A stretch of 64,000 nucleotides of DNA from Mycolicibacterium sp. ND9-15 (GTDB lineage: Bacteria > Actinomycetota > Actinomycetes > Mycobacteriales > Mycobacteriaceae): positions 2,765,501-2,829,500 of the forward strand of contig NZ_CP142362.1 of assembly GCF_035918395.1 (NCBI RefSeq). Direction: 5' to 3'. The notes beneath the pieces are model-generated. The model was not told the origin of the DNA. It saw nothing but the letters and a program-made list of their open reading frames with translations, and did not search any database. Positions 48,530-58,732 of the stretch are shown in pieces. Numbering within the stretch: the stretch's first letter is position 1; every line of letters begins with the position of its first letter. Made by a program: the position numbers and the translations under genes.

Positions 48530-50749
48530 ATGAGCGATACGGGGCTGCGCATCTGTCCACTCTGCGAAGCCACCTGCGGCCTGACTTTGACCATCGACGA
48601 CGGTCGCGTCACCGGTGCCCGCGGCGACAAAGACGACGTGTTCAGCCACGGCTTCATCTGTCCGAAGGGCGCCAGCTTCGCCGAACTCGACAATGACCCC
48701 GACCGGTTGGCCCAGCCGTTGGTCCGTCGTGACGGCGTACTGACGCCAGCGACGTGGGAAGAGGCGTTCGCCGCGGTCGCTCAGGGCCTCGGCGGTGTCA
48801 TCGCCGAGCACGGCGGTGCGTCGGTCGGCGTGTACCTGGGCAATCCGAACGCCCACACGATCGCGGGCGGGTTGTACACGCCGCTGGTCGTCAAAGCGTT
48901 GGGCACCCGACAGGTGTACTCGGCGAGCACACTCGATCAGATGCCCAAGCACGTCGCGCTGGGGTTCATGTTCGGCAGCCCCGTCGCGTTCACCGTGCCC
49001 GACCTCGACCGCACCGACCACCTCGTGGTCATCGGCGCGAATCCCCTTGTGTCCAACGGCAGTCTGGCGACCGCGGCGGACTTCCCCGGAAAACTGCGGG
49101 CACTGCGCAGACGCGGTGGTCGCCTCGTCGTCATCGACCCCGCCCGCACCCGCACCGCCGAACTCGCCGACCGCCACCTGGCTCCGCGGCCCGGCACCGA
49201 TGCGGCGCTGCTGATGGCCGTCGTACACGTGCTCTTCGACGAGGACCTCGTCGACCTGAAGGACCTCGCCGGGCACGTCAACGGCATCGACGAGGTGTGC
49301 GCTCTCGCCGCTGACTTCCCGCCGGAGACGGTCGCGGCCTATTGCGACGTACCGGCCGACGACATCCGTACGCTCACCCGGGAGCTCGCGGCCGCGCCGT
49401 CAGCCGCCGTCTACGGCCGGATCGGCACGTCCACAGTCGAATTCGGCACGTTGGGCAGTTGGCTCGTCGACGTCGTCAACGTCCTCACCGGCAACCTGGA
49501 CCGGCCCGGCGGTGCGATGTTCCCGCTCTCGCCGATCACGCCCGCACCACGTCCGGCGAAGCCGGGCCGCGGCTTTTCCACCGGCCGCTGGCACAGCCGC
49601 ATGTCCGGTTATCCCGAAGCGCTGTCGGAGTTTCCGGCCGCAGCGTTCGCCGAGGAGATCGACACCCCCGGCGACGGGCAGATCAAGGCCGTGATCACGA
49701 TCGCAGGCAACCCGGTGTTGTCCGCGCCCGACGGTGACCGCCTCGACAAGGCGCTCAGCGGCGTGGAGTTCATGCTCTCCGTCGACCCCTACCTCAACGA
49801 AACCACCCGGCATGCCGACGTCATCCTGCCGCCGCCCCCGCCGTCTCGCAGCGCACATTTCGACCTCGCGCTCAACGCCCTTGCCGTCCGCAACAACGCG
49901 CGCTATTCACCGCCGGCGCTACCGCTGACCGACCGGCCGGACGAAGCCGAGTTGCTCTCGCGGATCGCGCTGATCCTGTACGGGCTCGGCCCCGACGGCG
50001 ATCCGACGCTGGTGGACGATCAGGTGATCGCGACGACCCTGACCAGGGAAGTCGCCGACCCGGATTCGCCGGTCGCCGGGCGATCGGTCGAGGACCTGAC
50101 CGCGATGCTCCCGCCGGGCCCGGGTTACGAACGCCGTCTCGACATGATGCTGCGCCTCGGCGCCTACGGCGATGCGTTCGGCGTCAACCCCGACGGCCTC
50201 ACGCTGGCCAAGCTCAAGGACGCACCGCACGGTATCGACCTCGGCCCGCTGCAACCGCGTCTGAAGCAGGTGCTGCGCACGCCGTCCGGCCGGATCGAGC
50301 TCGCGCCGCCGCGGTTGACGGCCGATGTCGCACGGCTGCGGGATGCGCTGGCGGTGCGCCCCGGCGGGTTCGTGCTCATCGGGCGGCGGCACCTGCGATC
50401 CAACAACAGCTGGATGCACAACCTGCCCGCGCTGTCGGGCGGATCCAACCGGTGCACGCTGCGGATCCATCCCGACGACGCCGCCGACCTCGGCCTGACC
50501 GACACCGCGATCGTCAAGGGGCCCGGCGGCGAGCTGCTGGCCCCGATCGAGATCACGCCGGACATGCGCCGCGGTGTGGTGTCGCTGCCCCATGGCTGGG
50601 GCCACGACCGTGGCGGCACCGGGCAACGGGTCGCGGCAAGTACGCCCGGGGTGAACGTCAACCAGCTCAACGCCGGCAACCACCTCGATCCGTTGTCGGG
50701 TACCGCGGTGCTCAACGGCATACCGGTGGACATCGCCCCACCGGGTTAG
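48530..50749 (+). CDS. Molybdopterin oxidoreductase (Rv0197/BisC-like)
   Basis: A 739-residue enzyme of the DMSO-reductase superfamily. The N-terminal C-P-L-C-E-A-T-C-G-L plus a Cys in F-I-C-P-K-G bind a [4Fe-4S] cluster; the large molybdopterin-guanine-dinucleotide domains follow, with V-I-G-A-N-P, V-I-D-P-A-R-T and the C-terminal dinucleotide-binding domain from about residue 620. The position that usually ligands Mo falls in the A-S-T-L-D-Q-M segment, without Cys. It has no Tat signal, so it is cytoplasmic. It resembles Rv0197, which lies elsewhere in M. tuberculosis; its presence between hpt and lpqG is a local difference. Substrate unknown. Converges with lpqG. Confidence 0.87.
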   Translation: MSDTGLRICPLCEATCGLTLTIDDGRVTGARGDKDDVFSHGFICPKGASFAELDNDPDRLAQPLVRRDGVLTPATWEEAFAAVAQGLGGVIAEHGGASVGVYLGNPNAHTIAGGLYTPLVVKALGTRQVYSASTLDQMPKHVALGFMFGSPVAFTVPDLDRTDHLVVIGANPLVSNGSLATAADFPGKLRALRRRGGRLVVIDPARTRTAELADRHLAPRPGTDAALLMAVVHVLFDEDLVDLKDLAGHVNGIDEVCALAADFPPETVAAYCDVPADDIRTLTRELAAAPSAAVYGRIGTSTVEFGTLGSWLVDVVNVLTGNLDRPGGAMFPLSPITPAPRPAKPGRGFSTGRWHSRMSGYPEALSEFPAAAFAEEIDTPGDGQIKAVITIAGNPVLSAPDGDRLDKALSGVEFMLSVDPYLNETTRHADVILPPPPPSRSAHFDLALNALAVRNNARYSPPALPLTDRPDEAELLSRIALILYGLGPDGDPTLVDDQVIATTLTREVADPDSPVAGRSVEDLTAMLPPGPGYERRLDMMLRLGAYGDAFGVNPDGLTLAKLKDAPHGIDLGPLQPRLKQVLRTPSGRIELAPPRLTADVARLRDALAVRPGGFVLIGRRHLRSNNSWMHNLPALSGGSNRCTLRIHPDDAADLGLTDTAIVKGPGGELLAPIEITPDMRRGVVSLPHGWGHDRGGTGQRVAASTPGVNVNQLNAGNHLDPLSGTAVLNGIPVDIAPPG

Positions 50750-51492
50750 GTCAGTTCGTAGACCACCGTCACGTTGAAGCCGACGGCCTGCTGGCCCGGT
50801 TCGATCGGCACCGCCGCCATCTCCGCCGCCGGACCGCGCTGGCCCGGATAGGGCGTCGGCGGCGTCGATGTCGGCGCCTCCGATATCGACAGCACCTTGC
50901 CGAGATCCAGCTCGGCCAGCAGCGCGTACTGCTCGGCCCGGCTCTTGGCGTCGTTGAACGCCCGCGCACGCGCTTCGCGGACGAGCTGGGAATCGTCCTC
51001 GATGGCGAGCGTGACGTCGTTGATCCGCGTCGCGTTGCCGCCCCTGCCCGCGATGATCCCGAACACCTCTGAGGCAGAGTTCAACTCGCGGACCTTGATG
51101 TCGATCGTGTTCGAGGCCCGGTAGGCGTTGATGTTCGAGCTGTCACCACCGGCGTACTGCGGCTGAACACTCACCTGGGAAGTGTTGATGTCCTTGCGGT
51201 CGATGCCGGAGGCCACCAATGCGTCGATCACGCCACGCTGCAGTTGGCTGGTCTGGTTCAGGGCGCCCGCGGCGTCGGGCGCGACGACCTCCATGGCGGC
51301 ATCGATCGTCAGCGTGTCCGGCGTGCCGAGCACCTCGCCGGTCCCCACGACCGTGACCTGACGCGCTGCGCCGTCGTCGTTGTTCAGGACGGGGGCGGCC
51401 TTCGCGTCACAACCCGACAGGAGCGCGATGAGGCCCACCGCCGCGACTGCGAGGACTCGGGAGGGCGTCTTCGCCCGGGCAGCGATTGGCAT
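50746..51492 (-). CDS. lpqG: SIMPL-domain lipoprotein LpqG
   Basis: A 248-residue exported lipoprotein (Rv3623). The signal peptide ends in the lipobox L-L-S-G-C, so Cys28 or so would be lipidated. The rest is a SIMPL (DUF541) domain starting V-T-V-V-G-T-G-E-V and containing the repeated beta-strand pattern N-T-S-Q-V-S-V-Q-P-Q-Y. Function in mycobacteria is unknown. ATG 51492 or GTG 51501 may be the start. Tail-to-tail overlap with the molybdopterin enzyme gene is 4 nt. Confidence 0.88.
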   Translation of the reverse strand: MPIAARAKTPSRVLAVAAVGLIALLSGCDAKAAPVLNNDDGAARQVTVVGTGEVLGTPDTLTIDAAMEVVAPDAAGALNQTSQLQRGVIDALVASGIDRKDINTSQVSVQPQYAGGDSSNINAYRASNTIDIKVRELNSASEVFGIIAGRGGNATRINDVTLAIEDDSQLVREARARAFNDAKSRAEQYALLAELDLGKVLSISEAPTSTPPTPYPGQRGPAAEMAAVPIEPGQQAVGFNVTVVYELT

Positions 51493-51508
51493 GGCTGGCA
51501 CCCTACCG

Positions 51509-52296
51509 TCAGGGCGTCACCATGATCTCGCAGTGCGTGTCGGGGTCCCCGAGTTCGTCGAACGCAGCCGCCACACCGTCGAGGCCCACTTCGCCGGTGA
51601 TCAGCGGCGAGACGTCGATGAGCCCGTCGGCGATGGCGCGCAACGACTCCGCGAATTCGTTGTGGTCGTAGGAGTTGACGAACTGCACGCTGATCTCCTT
51701 GGCGATACCGAACAACGGCATCACGGTGTCGGGTGGCACGCACACCCCGGCCACCACCAGACGGCTGCCCATCGGCGCCCGCCGCATCGCGTCGTTGACG
51801 ATGCCGGGCACGCCGACGGCCTCGAAGACCACCGCGGGCGTCGTGCTGTCGAACGGCGACCCCTGTGCCGGGTCCAGGGCCACGTGCGCGCCCATCGTCA
51901 CCGCAAGTTGCCGGCGGGTCGTCGAAAAATCAGCTGCCGCAGTACATTCGACGCCTTTGAGGCGCAGCGCGGCGATGATCGCGATGCCGTCGACGCCCTC
52001 GGGCACCCCGCAGCAGCAACGGCACCGACAGCAGCATCCGCTCGGCGTAGCCGCCCAGCACCGTGTTGCTGGACATGATCGGCTCGAAGCCCCTGGGCGA
52101 CAACAAGACCGGCAACGACGTCACGAGCGTTCCCGGCGGCGGTGCGTCGATCCCGGGACCGGCCTCGAGGACCTCCGCGTTGAACTCGTGGCCCATGAAC
52201 ACGTCATCGCCGACGTCGACGGGTAGCCCACCCTGCACCGGCATGCCGGTGATCTCGCGGGTGAGCCGGTCCGTCGCGCAGTACGGTGACGCGCAT
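51509..52296 (-). pseudogene. Broken zinc-type alcohol dehydrogenase
   Basis: Pieces of a medium-chain zinc alcohol dehydrogenase in different frames. The gene begins with an ATG at 52296 (M-R-V-T-V-L-R), directly after the ephA stop, then loses the part with the catalytic Cys ligand. The next piece, in another frame, includes F-M-G-H-E-F-N-A-E-V and G-G-Y-A-E-R-M-L-L-S-V-P. After a frameshift near 52010-52020 the NAD(P)-binding loop of the Rossmann fold is missing, and the remaining C-terminal 165 residues run to the stop at 51509. With two deletions and frame changes an active enzyme cannot be made. It was probably the second gene of an ephA operon. Confidence 0.85.
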
Positions 52297-53262
52297 TCAC
52301 CACTCCAGTCGGGTCAGGAACGCGAGCAGCGCGGCATTGACCTCGGCGGGCCGCTCCTGCGGCAGCCAATGTCCGCCACCGTCGATCATCACCTCGCGGT
52401 AATCGCCGGACACCACCTCGCGGGCGCGATGCCGCGGCGTGTAGGCCAGCGTCGGGTCCTCGGTGCCGCCGATGAACAGGGCGGGCACATCGATCGTCGG
52501 GGCCGGCGTGCTGGCGGTCAGCTCCCAGTTGCGGTCGAAGCAGCGGTACCAGTTGAGCGCGGGGGTGAAGCCGGTGCGGGTGAACTCGTCGACGTAGTGG
52601 TCGAACTCCGCCTGGCTGATCCAGTCGGGTAAACCGCCGGGGTCCGGGAGACGGTCGAGGAACCCGGAAGGGCCGGGAGCGGTCATCCGCTCGCCGACCA
52701 GCCCGCCGCGCGACGAGGCGGTCGAGGCGAAGAGCTTGCGCATGGACGTGGCGGGGTCGCGGTTGAGCTCTTCGTCGGCCCGGCCCGGTTCCTGGTAGTA
52801 CAGGATGTAGAAAAACTTGTCGCCGAAGATGCGGCGGAACGCCTGCGTCGTGGGCACCCGGGAGCGCGGGACCGGCGGCGCGCAGATCCCGACCACCCCG
52901 GCGAACCGGTCCGGATGCAGCAACGGGGCGGCCCACGCCACCACGCCGCCGAAGTCGTGGCCGACGATCACCGCCCGATCGGCGCCGGCGTCATCGAGCA
53001 GGCCGACGACGTCTGCGCACAACTCGACGACGTTGTAGGCGTCGACGGCGTCGGGCTTCGATGACCCGCCGTAACCACGCTGGTCCGGCGCCACCACATG
53101 GAAACCGGCGTCAGCCAGCGCCGGCAGCTGATGACGCCAGGAGAACCCAAGTTCGGGGAAGCCGTGCGCCAGGACCACCAGTGGGGCGCCGGGCTCGCCG
53201 GCCTCGAGCACCCGCAGGCGGACCCCGTTGGTGTCGACGAACCGCTGGGTCGGTGTGAGCAC
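52297..53262 (-). CDS. ephA: Epoxide hydrolase EphA
   Basis: An alpha/beta-hydrolase of 321 residues (Rv3617). Unlike the EphE-like protein it has all the expected residues: H-G-F-P-E oxyanion segment, nucleophile Asp in V-G-H-D-F-G-G, cap-domain Tyr residues, an acid in G-G-T-E-D-P and the base His in D-G-G-G-H-W. It should convert epoxides to vicinal diols, perhaps from lipids or xenobiotics. ATG or GTG start at 53262. Its stop is followed immediately by the broken dehydrogenase. Confidence 0.9.
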   Translation of the reverse strand: MLTPTQRFVDTNGVRLRVLEAGEPGAPLVVLAHGFPELGFSWRHQLPALADAGFHVVAPDQRGYGGSSKPDAVDAYNVVELCADVVGLLDDAGADRAVIVGHDFGGVVAWAAPLLHPDRFAGVVGICAPPVPRSRVPTTQAFRRIFGDKFFYILYYQEPGRADEELNRDPATSMRKLFASTASSRGGLVGERMTAPGPSGFLDRLPDPGGLPDWISQAEFDHYVDEFTRTGFTPALNWYRCFDRNWELTASTPAPTIDVPALFIGGTEDPTLAYTPRHRAREVVSGDYREVMIDGGGHWLPQERPAEVNAALLAFLTRLEW

Positions 53263-53285
53263 GCTCCTAGCAATACGCCTCGAAA

Positions 53286-53332
53286 CTGAGCTTGTGCGCG
53301 AAAAAACGCCGAAACTTCGAACACAAGCTCAG
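53286..53332. repeat. Intergenic palindromic element, copy 3
   Basis: Perfect 11-bp arms CTGAGCTTGTG and CACAAGCTCAG enclose 25 nt containing AAAAAACG, between the divergent ephA and ftsH genes. It has the same build as the elements near 39.7 and 43.2 kb but a different arm sequence. Confidence 0.5.
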
Positions 53333-53464
53333 ATTCGGGCATGGCCGGCGGAGAACCGTCGGGAACCGTGGTTCGTTGGTCTAGCGGTAGCCTGAACTAT
53401 TCCAACCGCGCACATGTTGGACAGAACTAACGGCCGTAGGCGGCCGAACGACGACGGATAGTTG

Positions 53465-55801
53465 ATGAATCGGAAAAATGTCATCCGCACGCTGACCGTG
53501 ATCGCGGTCATGCTGCTGCTGGGCTGGTCGTTCTACTACTTCAGCGACGACACGCGCGGCTACAAGCCCATCCCCACGTCGGTGGCGGTGGCCCAGATCA
53601 ACGGTGACAACGTCAACAGCGCGCAGATCGACGACCGCGAACAGCAACTTCGGCTGGACCTCAAGAGCGGCAACAGCGACACCGAGAACAGCGACAAGGT
53701 CATCACCAAGTACCCGACCGGGTACGGCGCGACGCTGTTCGACGCGCTGCAGGCCAAGAACGCCGAGATCAACACGGTGGTCAACCAGGGCAGCATGCTC
53801 GGCTCGCTGCTGATCTACCTGCTGCCGCTGCTGCTGCTGGTCGGCCTGTTCGTGATGTTCTCCCGCATGCAGACCGGGGGCCGGATGGGCTTCGGCTTCG
53901 GCAAGTCCAAAGCCAAGATGCTCAACAAGGACATGCCGAAGACCACCTTCGCCGATGTCGCCGGCGTCGACGAGGCCGTCGAAGAGCTCTACGAGATCAA
54001 GGACTTTCTGCAGAACCCGTCGCGATATCAGGCGCTGGGCGCCAAGATCCCCAAGGGCGTGCTGCTGTTCGGGCCGCCCGGAACCGGTAAGACGCTGCTG
54101 GCCCGTGCCGTCGCCGGCGAGGCCGGGGTGCCGTTCTTCACGATCTCGGGTTCGGACTTCGTCGAGATGTTCGTCGGAGTAGGCGCTTCCCGGGTGCGCG
54201 ACCTGTTCGAACAGGCCAAGCAGAACAGCCCGTGCATCATCTTCGTCGACGAGATCGACGCGGTCGGCCGTCAGCGCGGCGCCGGCCTCGGCGGCGGCCA
54301 CGACGAACGCGAGCAGACGCTCAACCAGCTGCTCGTCGAGATGGACGGCTTCGGCGACCGCCAGGGCGTCATCCTGATCGCGGCCACCAACCGGCCCGAC
54401 ATCCTCGACCCCGCGCTGCTGCGCCCCGGCCGCTTCGACCGCCAGATCCCGGTCTCCAACCCCGACCTTGCCGGCCGCCGCGCCGTGCTCAAGGTGCACT
54501 CCGCGGGCAAGCCGATCGCCCCCGACGCCGACCTCGACGGGCTGGCCAAGCGCACCGTCGGCATGTCCGGCGCCGACCTGGCCAACGTCATCAACGAGGC
54601 TGCGCTGCTGACGGCCCGGGAGAACGGCACCGTGATCACCGGCCCCGCGCTCGAAGAGGCCGTCGACCGCGTCGTCGGCGGACCGCGCCGCAAGAGCCGC
54701 ATCATCAGCGAACACGAGAAGAAGATCACCGCCTACCACGAGGGCGGACATACGCTCGCGGCGTGGGCGATGCCGGACATCGACCCGATCTACAAGGTGA
54801 CCATCCTCGCCCGCGGCCGCACCGGCGGCCATGCAATGGCGGTGCCCGAGGACGATAAGGGCCTGATGACCCGTTCGGAGATGATCGCCCGGCTGGTGTT
54901 CGCGATGGGCGGACGGGCGGCCGAGGAACTGGTGTTCCGCGAGCCGACCACCGGCGCAGTCTCCGACATCGAGCAGGCCACCAAGATCGCCCGCGCGATG
55001 GTCACCGAGTACGGCATGAGCTCCAAGCTCGGTGCGGTGCGCTACGGCACCGAGCACGGCGATCCGTTCCTGGGCCGCACCATGGGCACCCAGCCCGACT
55101 ACAGCCATGAGGTCGCGCAGATCATCGACGACGAGATTCGCAAGCTCATCGAGGCGGCCCACACCGAGGCATGGGAAATCCTCACCGAGTACCGCGATGT
55201 GCTCGACACGCTAGCGGGCGAACTGCTGGAAAAGGAGACGCTGCACCGGCGCGAACTCGAAGAGATCTTCGGCGACGTGAAGAAGCGCCCGCGGCTGACG
55301 ATGTTCGACGACTTCGGTGGCCGCGTGCCGTCGGACAAGCCGCCGATCAAGACACCGGGTGAGCTCGCGATCGAGCGCGGCGAGGAGTGGCCGAAACCGG
55401 TGCCTGAACCCGCGTTCAAGGCCGCCATCGCCGCGGCGAGCAAGGCCGCCGAAGCCACCAAGGTCGCCGACGGTGCGAACGGGACGAACGGCAACGGTTC
55501 CTCCGCGACCCCCCCGACGCAGCCGGACTACGGCGCACCCGCCGGCTGGCACGCTCCGGGCTGGCCGCCGCCGCCGCAACAACAGCAACAGCCGCAACAG
55601 CAACAGCCGCCGGTCCAGCAGCCACACGGCTACTGGTATCCACCGCCCCACCAGGGTTGGCACAATCCCAACGCCGCCGGTGCTCCGCCGCCCTACCCGC
55701 CGTATCAGCCCTACCCACAGTCCGGCCAACCCGGCGCTCACGGGACCCCACCCCAACCGAACGAGGACCAGGGTCAGGACAACAGCCGGCGCAACGGCTG
55801 A
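53465..55801 (+). CDS. ftsH: ATP-dependent membrane protease FtsH
   Basis: A 778-residue AAA+ zinc protease (Rv3610c) that degrades membrane and some soluble proteins. Two membrane helices (about 8-25 and 110-132) bracket a periplasmic domain. The AAA domain has [17 protein letters not shown] and the second region of homology A-T-N-R-P-D-I-L-D. The zinc site is His425-E-G-G-His429, a Gly variant of H-E-A-G-H that is normal in mycobacteria. From about residue 690 the tail is Pro/Gln/Gly-rich with two short Gln runs and is likely disordered. ATG 53465 is favoured over the overlapping TTG 53462. First gene of the folate cluster. Confidence 0.96.
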   Translation: MNRKNVIRTLTVIAVMLLLGWSFYYFSDDTRGYKPIPTSVAVAQINGDNVNSAQIDDREQQLRLDLKSGNSDTENSDKVITKYPTGYGATLFDALQAKNAEINTVVNQGSMLGSLLIYLLPLLLLVGLFVMFSRMQTGGRMGFGFGKSKAKMLNKDMPKTTFADVAGVDEAVEELYEIKDFLQNPSRYQALGAKIPKGVLLFGPPGTGKTLLARAVAGEAGVPFFTISGSDFVEMFVGVGASRVRDLFEQAKQNSPCIIFVDEIDAVGRQRGAGLGGGHDEREQTLNQLLVEMDGFGDRQGVILIAATNRPDILDPALLRPGRFDRQIPVSNPDLAGRRAVLKVHSAGKPIAPDADLDGLAKRTVGMSGADLANVINEAALLTARENGTVITGPALEEAVDRVVGGPRRKSRIISEHEKKITAYHEGGHTLAAWAMPDIDPIYKVTILARGRTGGHAMAVPEDDKGLMTRSEMIARLVFAMGGRAAEELVFREPTTGAVSDIEQATKIARAMVTEYGMSSKLGAVRYGTEHGDPFLGRTMGTQPDYSHEVAQIIDDEIRKLIEAAHTEAWEILTEYRDVLDTLAGELLEKETLHRRELEEIFGDVKKRPRLTMFDDFGGRVPSDKPPIKTPGELAIERGEEWPKPVPEPAFKAAIAAASKAAEATKVADGANGTNGNGSSATPPTQPDYGAPAGWHAPGWPPPPQQQQQPQQQQPPVQQPHGYWYPPPHQGWHNPNAAGAPPPYPPYQPYPQSGQPGAHGTPPQPNEDQGQDNSRRNG

Positions 55802-55830
55802 CAGGCCCGCCCAGGTTCACAGGAGGCTCC

Positions 55831-56439
55831 ATGGCGCAGTCGCAGCACAACTCTGTCACGTTCAGCCCCGCAGAGTTCGACCAGCAGCGCGCGGAAGCCG
55901 CGGTCCGCGAACTTCTGCTCGCCGTCGGGGAGGATCCGGACCGGCATGGGTTGGAGTCGACCCCGGCGCGGGTGGCGCGCGCGTACAAGGAGCTGTTCGC
56001 CGGGCTCTACATCGACCCGGATTCGGTGCTGGATACCACCTTTGACGAGCAGCACGACGAACTGGTGCTCGTCAAGCAGATCCCGATGTACTCGACCTGC
56101 GAGCACCACTTGGTGTCGTTCCACGGGGTCGCGCATGTGGGCTACATCCCGGGCCAGGACGGCCGTGTCACCGGGTTGTCCAAGATCGCCCGGCTGGTCG
56201 ACCTCTACGCGAAACGACCGCAGGTGCAGGAACGGCTCACCGGGCAGATCGCCGACGCGATGATGCGCAAACTCGATCCGCGGGGGGTGATCGTCGTGGT
56301 CGAGGCCGAGCATCTGTGCATGGCGATGCGTGGAGTGCGGAAGCCGGGCGCGGTGACGACCACGTCGGCCGTGCGCGGGCAGTTCAAGGTCGACGCGGCA
56401 TCGAGGGCCGAGGCGCTGGACCTGATCCTGCGCAAGTGA
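55831..56439 (+). CDS. folE: GTP cyclohydrolase I
   Basis: First enzyme of folate synthesis, turning GTP into 7,8-dihydroneopterin triphosphate; 202 residues (Rv3609c). Zinc-binding and catalytic residues are seen in Y-S-T-C-E-H-H-L, the G-L-S-K-I-A-R segment and [10 protein letters not shown]. The ATG has AGGAGG 7 nt upstream. It overlaps folP by 4 nt (GTGA). Confidence 0.97.
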   Translation: MAQSQHNSVTFSPAEFDQQRAEAAVRELLLAVGEDPDRHGLESTPARVARAYKELFAGLYIDPDSVLDTTFDEQHDELVLVKQIPMYSTCEHHLVSFHGVAHVGYIPGQDGRVTGLSKIARLVDLYAKRPQVQERLTGQIADAMMRKLDPRGVIVVVEAEHLCMAMRGVRKPGAVTTTSAVRGQFKVDAASRAEALDLILRK

Positions 56440-57317
56440 ACCCTCCCAGCCCTATGGCCCCTCCGGCATCGCAGGTGCGAGTCATGGGGGTCGTGAACGT
56501 CACCGACGACTCCTTCTCCGACGGTGGGTTGTTCCTCGATCGTGACCGGGCCGTCGAGCACGGGCTGGAACTGGCCGCCCAGGGAGCGGCGATCGTCGAT
56601 GTGGGCGGCGAGTCCACCCGTCCCGGCGCTACCCGCATCGATCCCGAAGTCGAGAAGTCGCGGGTGTGCCCGGTCATCCGGGACCTCGTCGCGCAGGGCG
56701 TCACCGTCAGCATCGACACCATGCACGCCGAAGTCGCACGGGCGGCGCTGGAAAACGGCGCCCAGATCGTCAACGACGTCTCCGGCGGCCGCGCCGACCC
56801 GGGCATGGCTCCGCTGCTCGCCGAAGCGAAAGTGCCTTGGGTGCTGATGCATTGGCGATCCGTCGGCGCGGACCGGCCGCACGCGGTGCCCGCCTACCGG
56901 AACGTCGTCGACGAGGTGCGCACCGAACTGCTCGCCAGCGTGGCCACCGCGGTGGCCGCCGGCGTCGACGCGACCAACCTCGTCATCGATCCCGGGCTCG
57001 GTTTCGCCAAGACCGGCGAACACAACTGGGCACTGCTGCGTGCGCTGCCCGAGTTCGTCGCCACCGGCATCCCGGTGCTGGTCGGCGCATCGCGCAAACG
57101 CTTCCTGGGCACGTTGCTGGCCGGTCCCGACGGCCAACCGCGCCCGCCCGACGGTCGGGAAACCGCGACGGCGGTGATCTCCGCGCTGGCCGGCCTGCAC
57201 GGCGCCTGGGGGGTGCGGGTGCACGACGTGCGCGCCTCGGTGGATGCGATCAAGGTGCTGGGGGCCTGGACTTCCGGCGGGCAGGAGCGGAACGACCGGG
57301 GGATGGACGGTGCCTGA
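56436..57317 (+). CDS. folP1: Dihydropteroate synthase
   Basis: Condenses p-aminobenzoate with the pterin pyrophosphate; the sulfonamide target. 293 residues (Rv3608c). The characteristic [16 protein letters not shown] pterin loop, [14 protein letters not shown] and G-A-S-R-K-R-F-L are complete, so it is the active FolP1 type. GTG 56436 overlaps folE by 4 nt; ATG 56454 is a possible later start. Overlaps folB by 8 nt. Confidence 0.96.
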   Translation: MNPPSPMAPPASQVRVMGVVNVTDDSFSDGGLFLDRDRAVEHGLELAAQGAAIVDVGGESTRPGATRIDPEVEKSRVCPVIRDLVAQGVTVSIDTMHAEVARAALENGAQIVNDVSGGRADPGMAPLLAEAKVPWVLMHWRSVGADRPHAVPAYRNVVDEVRTELLASVATAVAAGVDATNLVIDPGLGFAKTGEHNWALLRALPEFVATGIPVLVGASRKRFLGTLLAGPDGQPRPPDGRETATAVISALAGLHGAWGVRVHDVRASVDAIKVLGAWTSGGQERNDRGMDGA

Positions 57318-57690
57318 CCGAATCGAGTTGCGCGGGTTGAAGATACGCGGTCAGCACGGTGTCTATGAGCATGAGCGGCGCGACGGCCAGGACTTCGTCG
57401 TCGACATCACGGTGTGGCTCGACTTGGCCGCCGCGGCGGTCGGCGACGACCTCGCCGACACCCTGGACTACGGGACGCTGGCGCAGCGGGCGGCCGACAT
57501 CGTGGCCGGTCCGCCGCGGCAACTGATCGAGACGGTGGCCGGCGAGATCGCCGACGACGTCATGACCGATGAGCGCGTGGACGCCGTCGAGGTGGTCGTG
57601 CACAAGCCGGCCGCGCCGATCCCGCTGACTTTCGCCGACGTCGCGGTCGTGGTCCGGCGATCGCGCCGCGGCAGTGGCGGTGACCTTTGA
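57310..57690 (+). CDS. folB: Dihydroneopterin aldolase
   Basis: Makes 6-hydroxymethyl-dihydropterin and glycolaldehyde from dihydroneopterin; 126 residues (Rv3607c). Family residues are [10 protein letters not shown] with the pterin-binding Glu, the L-D-Y-G-T-L segment and the catalytic Lys in V-H-K-P. GTG start in an 8-nt overlap with folP1; the stop overlaps the TTG of folK by 3-4 nt. Confidence 0.95.
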   Translation: MPDRIELRGLKIRGQHGVYEHERRDGQDFVVDITVWLDLAAAAVGDDLADTLDYGTLAQRAADIVAGPPRQLIETVAGEIADDVMTDERVDAVEVVVHKPAAPIPLTFADVAVVVRRSRRGSGGDL

Positions 57691-58199
57691 CCAGAGTGGT
57701 TCTTTCGATCGGGTCGAACCTCGGCGACCGGTTGGCGATGCTGCGTTCGGTCGTCGACGGGCTCGGGGCGACGTTGCGCGCGGTGTCGCCGGTCTACGAG
57801 ACCGCGCCTTGGGGCGGTGTCGACCAAGGACCGTTCCTCAACGCCGTGGTCATCGCCGACGACCCCACGCTCGACGGCCGCGGGTGGCTGCGCCGCGCCC
57901 ACGAGTTCGAGCGGTCCGCCGAGCGGGTGCGCGCGCAACGGTGGGGTCCGCGCACACTCGACGTGGACATCGTGACCTGCCGCGCCGATGGCCGCGAGCT
58001 GATCTCGCACGACGCCGAGCTGACGCTGCCGCATCCGCGGGCCCATCAGCGCGCGTTCGTGCTCATGCCCTGGCTCGCGGTCGAGCCGGACGCCGTGTTG
58101 ACCGTGGCTGGGCAGCCGCGCCGGGTGGATGAGCTGCTCGCCGCGCTCGACTCGACCGAACGCGACAGTGTCCGCCACACCGACCTGGTGCTGCGCTGA
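57687..58199 (+). CDS. folK: Hydroxymethyl-dihydropterin pyrophosphokinase
   Basis: Transfers pyrophosphate from ATP to the pterin, preparing the FolP substrate; 170 residues (Rv3606c). Motifs are [16 protein letters not shown] and the [11 protein letters not shown] metal-binding segment, then L-P-H-P-R. The start is TTG, fixed by the overlap with the folB stop and by the N-terminal alignment. The stop overlaps the next ATG (TGATG). Confidence 0.95.
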   Translation: MTRVVLSIGSNLGDRLAMLRSVVDGLGATLRAVSPVYETAPWGGVDQGPFLNAVVIADDPTLDGRGWLRRAHEFERSAERVRAQRWGPRTLDVDIVTCRADGRELISHDAELTLPHPRAHQRAFVLMPWLAVEPDAVLTVAGQPRRVDELLAALDSTERDSVRHTDLVLR

Positions 58200-58675
58200 T
58201 GGGGCCGACCCGCTGGCGGGACCTCACGGCGGCCGCGGTGCTCACCGCGGTCGCGGGCTATCTACTCCTGCTCCTGCTGTACCGCTGGTTCCCGCCGATC
58301 ACGCTGTGGACGGGCATCTCGTTACTCGTCGTCGCGATTGCCGAAGCCGGTTGGGGGTTTCAGGTTCGGGCCAAGATCAACGACGGCGAGATCGGTGTCG
58401 GATCCGGCCGGCTGGATCCTCTCGCGGTGGCGAGGTCGGTGGTGGTCGCCAAGGCCTCGGCGTGGGTGGGTGCGCTGATGCTCGGATGGTGGTCGGGCGT
58501 CCTGGTCTACCTGCTGCCGCGCCGCTCGACTTTGCGCGTCGCCGCCGAGGACACCGCGGGCGCCGCGGTGGCGGCGGGGTGCGCACTGCTGCTGGTTGTT
58601 GCCGCGCTGTGGTTGCAGCATTGCTGCAAGTCTCCGGGCGAGCCACCGGAGAACGCCGATGGGGCAACGGAATAA
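58199..58675 (+). CDS. DUF3180 membrane protein (Rv3605c)
   Basis: A 158-residue protein with four predicted membrane helices (about 12-28, 35-52, 78-100 and 118-140). It is always coupled to folK in actinobacteria, but no enzymatic motif is visible and its role is unknown. The ATG overlaps the folK stop. One hint in sequence is the cytoplasmic linker R-L-D-P-L-A-V-A-R between helices 2 and 3, which is conserved in the family. Confidence 0.85.
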   Translation: MGPTRWRDLTAAAVLTAVAGYLLLLLLYRWFPPITLWTGISLLVVAIAEAGWGFQVRAKINDGEIGVGSGRLDPLAVARSVVVAKASAWVGALMLGWWSGVLVYLLPRRSTLRVAAEDTAGAAVAAGCALLLVVAALWLQHCCKSPGEPPENADGATE

Positions 58676-58732
58676 CGGAGTTCCGGGGGACGCGTGGCCG
58701 AATCGCCGATGAGGCGACACGCGGAGTGACCA

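Noticed and set aside
55575-55640. Gln/Pro codon repeats in ftsH as a simple-sequence switch
   Set aside because: The repeats are in frame and imperfect; length changes would not alter the reading frame of the catalytic part.
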